This document shows, in pieces, positions 6,187 through 6,947 of a DNA stretch of 6,947 nucleotides. Origin of the DNA: JADLEX01 sp964586775 (lineage in GTDB: Bacteria > Lernaellota > Lernaellaia > JACKCT01); NCBI GenBank assembly GCA_964586775.1, contig CAZPJD010000238.1, forward strand, positions 1-6,947, given 5' to 3'. The stretch's first letter is position 1, and every line of letters starts with the position of its first letter. Both the position numbers and the translations under genes were made by a program. The notes under the pieces are model-generated. The model was not told the origin of the DNA, searched no databases, and worked only from the letters and a program-made list of their open reading frames with translations.

Positions 6187-6243
6187 GCGAAAAAATTCAG
6201 AATTTTCGCCGGGTTGCGTTCCGCGCATACGAACCGGCGAAAA
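6187..6243 (-). promoter_or_regulatory. Overlapping inverted repeats in the radical SAM gene leader
   Basis: Three segments compete for pairing in the minus-strand transcript. Segment A, TTTTCGCCGG (6243-6234), is the exact complement of segment B, CCGGCGAAAA (6212-6203), with a 21-nt loop. The GCGAAAA part of B (6209-6203) also pairs perfectly with TTTTCGC in segment C (6193-6187), with a 9-nt loop; within that loop region AAAATTC-A-GAATTTT (plus strand 6192-6206) is a 7-bp palindrome. A:B and B:C cannot form together. The layout is like an attenuator or switch, or a set of operator sites; which one is not decided by sequence alone. Confidence 0.4.
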
Positions 6244-6255
6244 ATGTGCCTTTAT

Positions 6256-6284
6256 CGTTAACGGAATCGATGCCGCCGTGTCAA
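6256..6284 (-). promoter_or_regulatory. Candidate promoter for the radical SAM-type gene
   Basis: On the minus strand a perfect TTGACA (6284-6279) is followed after 17 nt by TTAACG (6261-6256), inside the AT-rich TTAACGATAAA. The -10 match is poor (two of six; AACGAT at 19 nt spacing gives three of six), so an activator or a different sigma factor may be needed. The predicted start near 6249 gives a leader of almost 90 nt that begins just before the inverted repeats at 6187-6243. Confidence 0.4.
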
Positions 6285-6302
6285 TGGAAAAAATGGGTGA
6301 GT

Positions 6303-6317
6303 ATGACCATAGGTCAT
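6303..6317. promoter_or_regulatory. Perfect palindrome ATGACC-ATA-GGTCAT, candidate operator
   Basis: Six-bp perfect arms around a 3-bp spacer, lying between the divergent radical SAM-type and exported-protein genes, about 20 bp upstream of the candidate TTGACA box of the former. The half-site recurs as GGTCAT at 6365-6370 and, with one change, as TTGACC at 6381-6386. This is the form expected for a dimeric regulator, but no regulator family is identified. Confidence 0.35.
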
Positions 6318-6370
6318 TGAATGAGTCGGTTTCACAACGAGAAGGAGAGCTTTGAGAGGCGAACGGTCAT

Positions 6371-6391
6371 CTCGCGGCGATTGACCGCGAG
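6371..6391 (+). promoter_or_regulatory. Stem-loop in the leader of the exported-protein gene
   Basis: CTCGCGG (6371-6377) and CCGCGAG (6385-6391) form a perfect 7-bp GC-rich stem with loop CGATTGA. No T tract follows, so it is not a classic terminator. It ends 49 nt before the ATG at 6441 and could affect mRNA stability or be a protein-binding site. Confidence 0.3.
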
Positions 6392-6440
6392 GCAAGAGTG
6401 TGGGAGCCATGGATTCGATCACCCGCGCCCCCGAGGACCC

Positions 6441-6947
6441 ATGAGACCCACCGCCTCGAAAACCGTTTTTACCACTTTCGGCGCCCTCGCCATCGCCCTG
6501 GGCTGCGTTGCGACGTCTTTGGGCGAAGGGGCCGTTCGTATCGCGCCTTTTTGCTCCGACACCGCGCGATCCTGGACCGCCGAGGCCGACGTCACCACCT
6601 ACCGCGAGGGCGGAAAGGTGGAGACATCCGTGTGGTCGATCGCCATCGAACGAACGCCCTCGGGCGAGAAACGCGCCTTCCGCGTGACAGCCGGGCCGAA
6701 CGCGGGCGACGTCTACACAGCGCGAAGATCCGGCGAGGGCACGGCGACCGCCGTCGCACGCGACTACACGCGAACGAAAACCGGCAAGGCGGCGACGCTC
6801 GAATCGCTCGACGCCGACGATGCGTTTGCGAACACGGTCTTTTTGTTTCGCGATCTGGACGGAGGCTACGAGGACTGGCCCGTCGTCTCCACGCTCACCA
6901 ACGCCCGCGTGGACGGTCGGCCCGTAACCACCATCGAGGCGGCCCGC
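6441..6947 (+). CDS. Exported protein, possibly a lipoprotein (C-terminus beyond window edge)
   Basis: The visible 169 residues begin with a signal sequence: MRPTASK, then a hydrophobic core (about 9-21) ending in ALGC, so C22 could be a lipobox cysteine, although Ala rather than Leu at -3 makes this uncertain. After it come alternating polar and hydrophobic strands, for example SWTAEADVTTYREGG (44-58), SVWSIAIERT (63-72) and KRAFRVTAG (77-85), consistent with a beta-rich periplasmic domain. VFLFRDLDGGYEDW (133-146) followed by ARVDGRPVTTIEA (155-167) is faintly like the LolA-like outer-membrane lipoprotein-sorting fold, where a sYEDL segment precedes a V-x-GRxxxxIE strand. This is a weak resemblance only. 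GAGGA sits 3 nt before the ATG. Another ATG at 6321 is in frame and preceded by a stop; it would add 40 polar residues with many CGA/AGG codons before the signal peptide, so 6441 is preferred. Confidence 0.75.
   Translation, partial: MRPTASKTVFTTFGALAIALGCVATSLGEGAVRIAPFCSDTARSWTAEADVTTYREGGKVETSVWSIAIERTPSGEKRAFRVTAGPNAGDVYTARRSGEGTATAVARDYTRTKTGKAATLESLDADDAFANTVFLFRDLDGGYEDWPVVSTLTNARVDGRPVTTIEAAR

Noticed and set aside
6321..6440. In-frame 40-residue N-terminal extension of the exported protein from an ATG at 6321.
   Set aside because: It would place a polar, rare-codon-rich segment ahead of a normal signal peptide and it crosses the hairpin and half-sites; considered untranslated leader.
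6352..6444. Two possible tiny leader peptides: TTG at 6352-6384 after AAGGAG (6342-6347), and ATG at 6409-6444 overlapping the 6441 start.
   Set aside because: Both are about ten codons, with a rare start or bad ribosome spacing, and neither has a codon run that would suggest attenuation.

Overview
The window is a GC-rich bacterial chromosome segment with six genes and short intergenic gaps. An apolipoprotein N-acyltransferase gene and two proteins with export signals point to a Gram-negative (diderm) organism. Base composition and gene style would fit a deltaproteobacterium-like or other high-GC diderm lineage, but nothing here fixes the taxon. No rRNA, tRNA, CRISPR array, insertion sequence or phage gene is visible.

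Layout, left to right. (1) Positions 1-866, minus strand: the N-terminal 289 residues of Lnt, cut by the window edge just after the catalytic Glu. (2) 867-1085: a divergent intergenic region with a candidate promoter for each flank. (3) 1086-1394, plus strand: a small unrecognised secreted protein, followed by a GC-rich hairpin. (4) 1548-4757, plus strand: three tightly packed genes (4-nt gap, then a 4-nt ATGA overlap) that read as shrunken, diverged homologues of complex I antiporter-like subunits NuoL, NuoM and NuoN, in the canonical L-M-N order but with no other nuo gene in the window. (5) 4767-6161, minus strand and convergent with the cassette: a B12-binding/radical SAM-type protein whose cluster-binding cysteines are all replaced. 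(6) 6162-6440: a divergent intergenic region rich in inverted repeats. (7) 6441-6947, plus strand: the N-terminal part of an exported protein, cut by the right edge.

The main point of interest is that two neighbouring, convergent units look like intact reading frames of enzymes that have lost their usual chemistry. The LMN cassette lacks most of the residues known for proton translocation, and NuoL-like and NuoN-like lack large parts of the fold. The radical SAM protein keeps the barrel motifs but not the CxxxCxxC motif. Because the frames are uninterrupted and tightly organised, they look maintained rather than decaying. A joint role is not shown; it is only suggested by adjacency.

All family assignments come from motif recognition by eye; no search was run.
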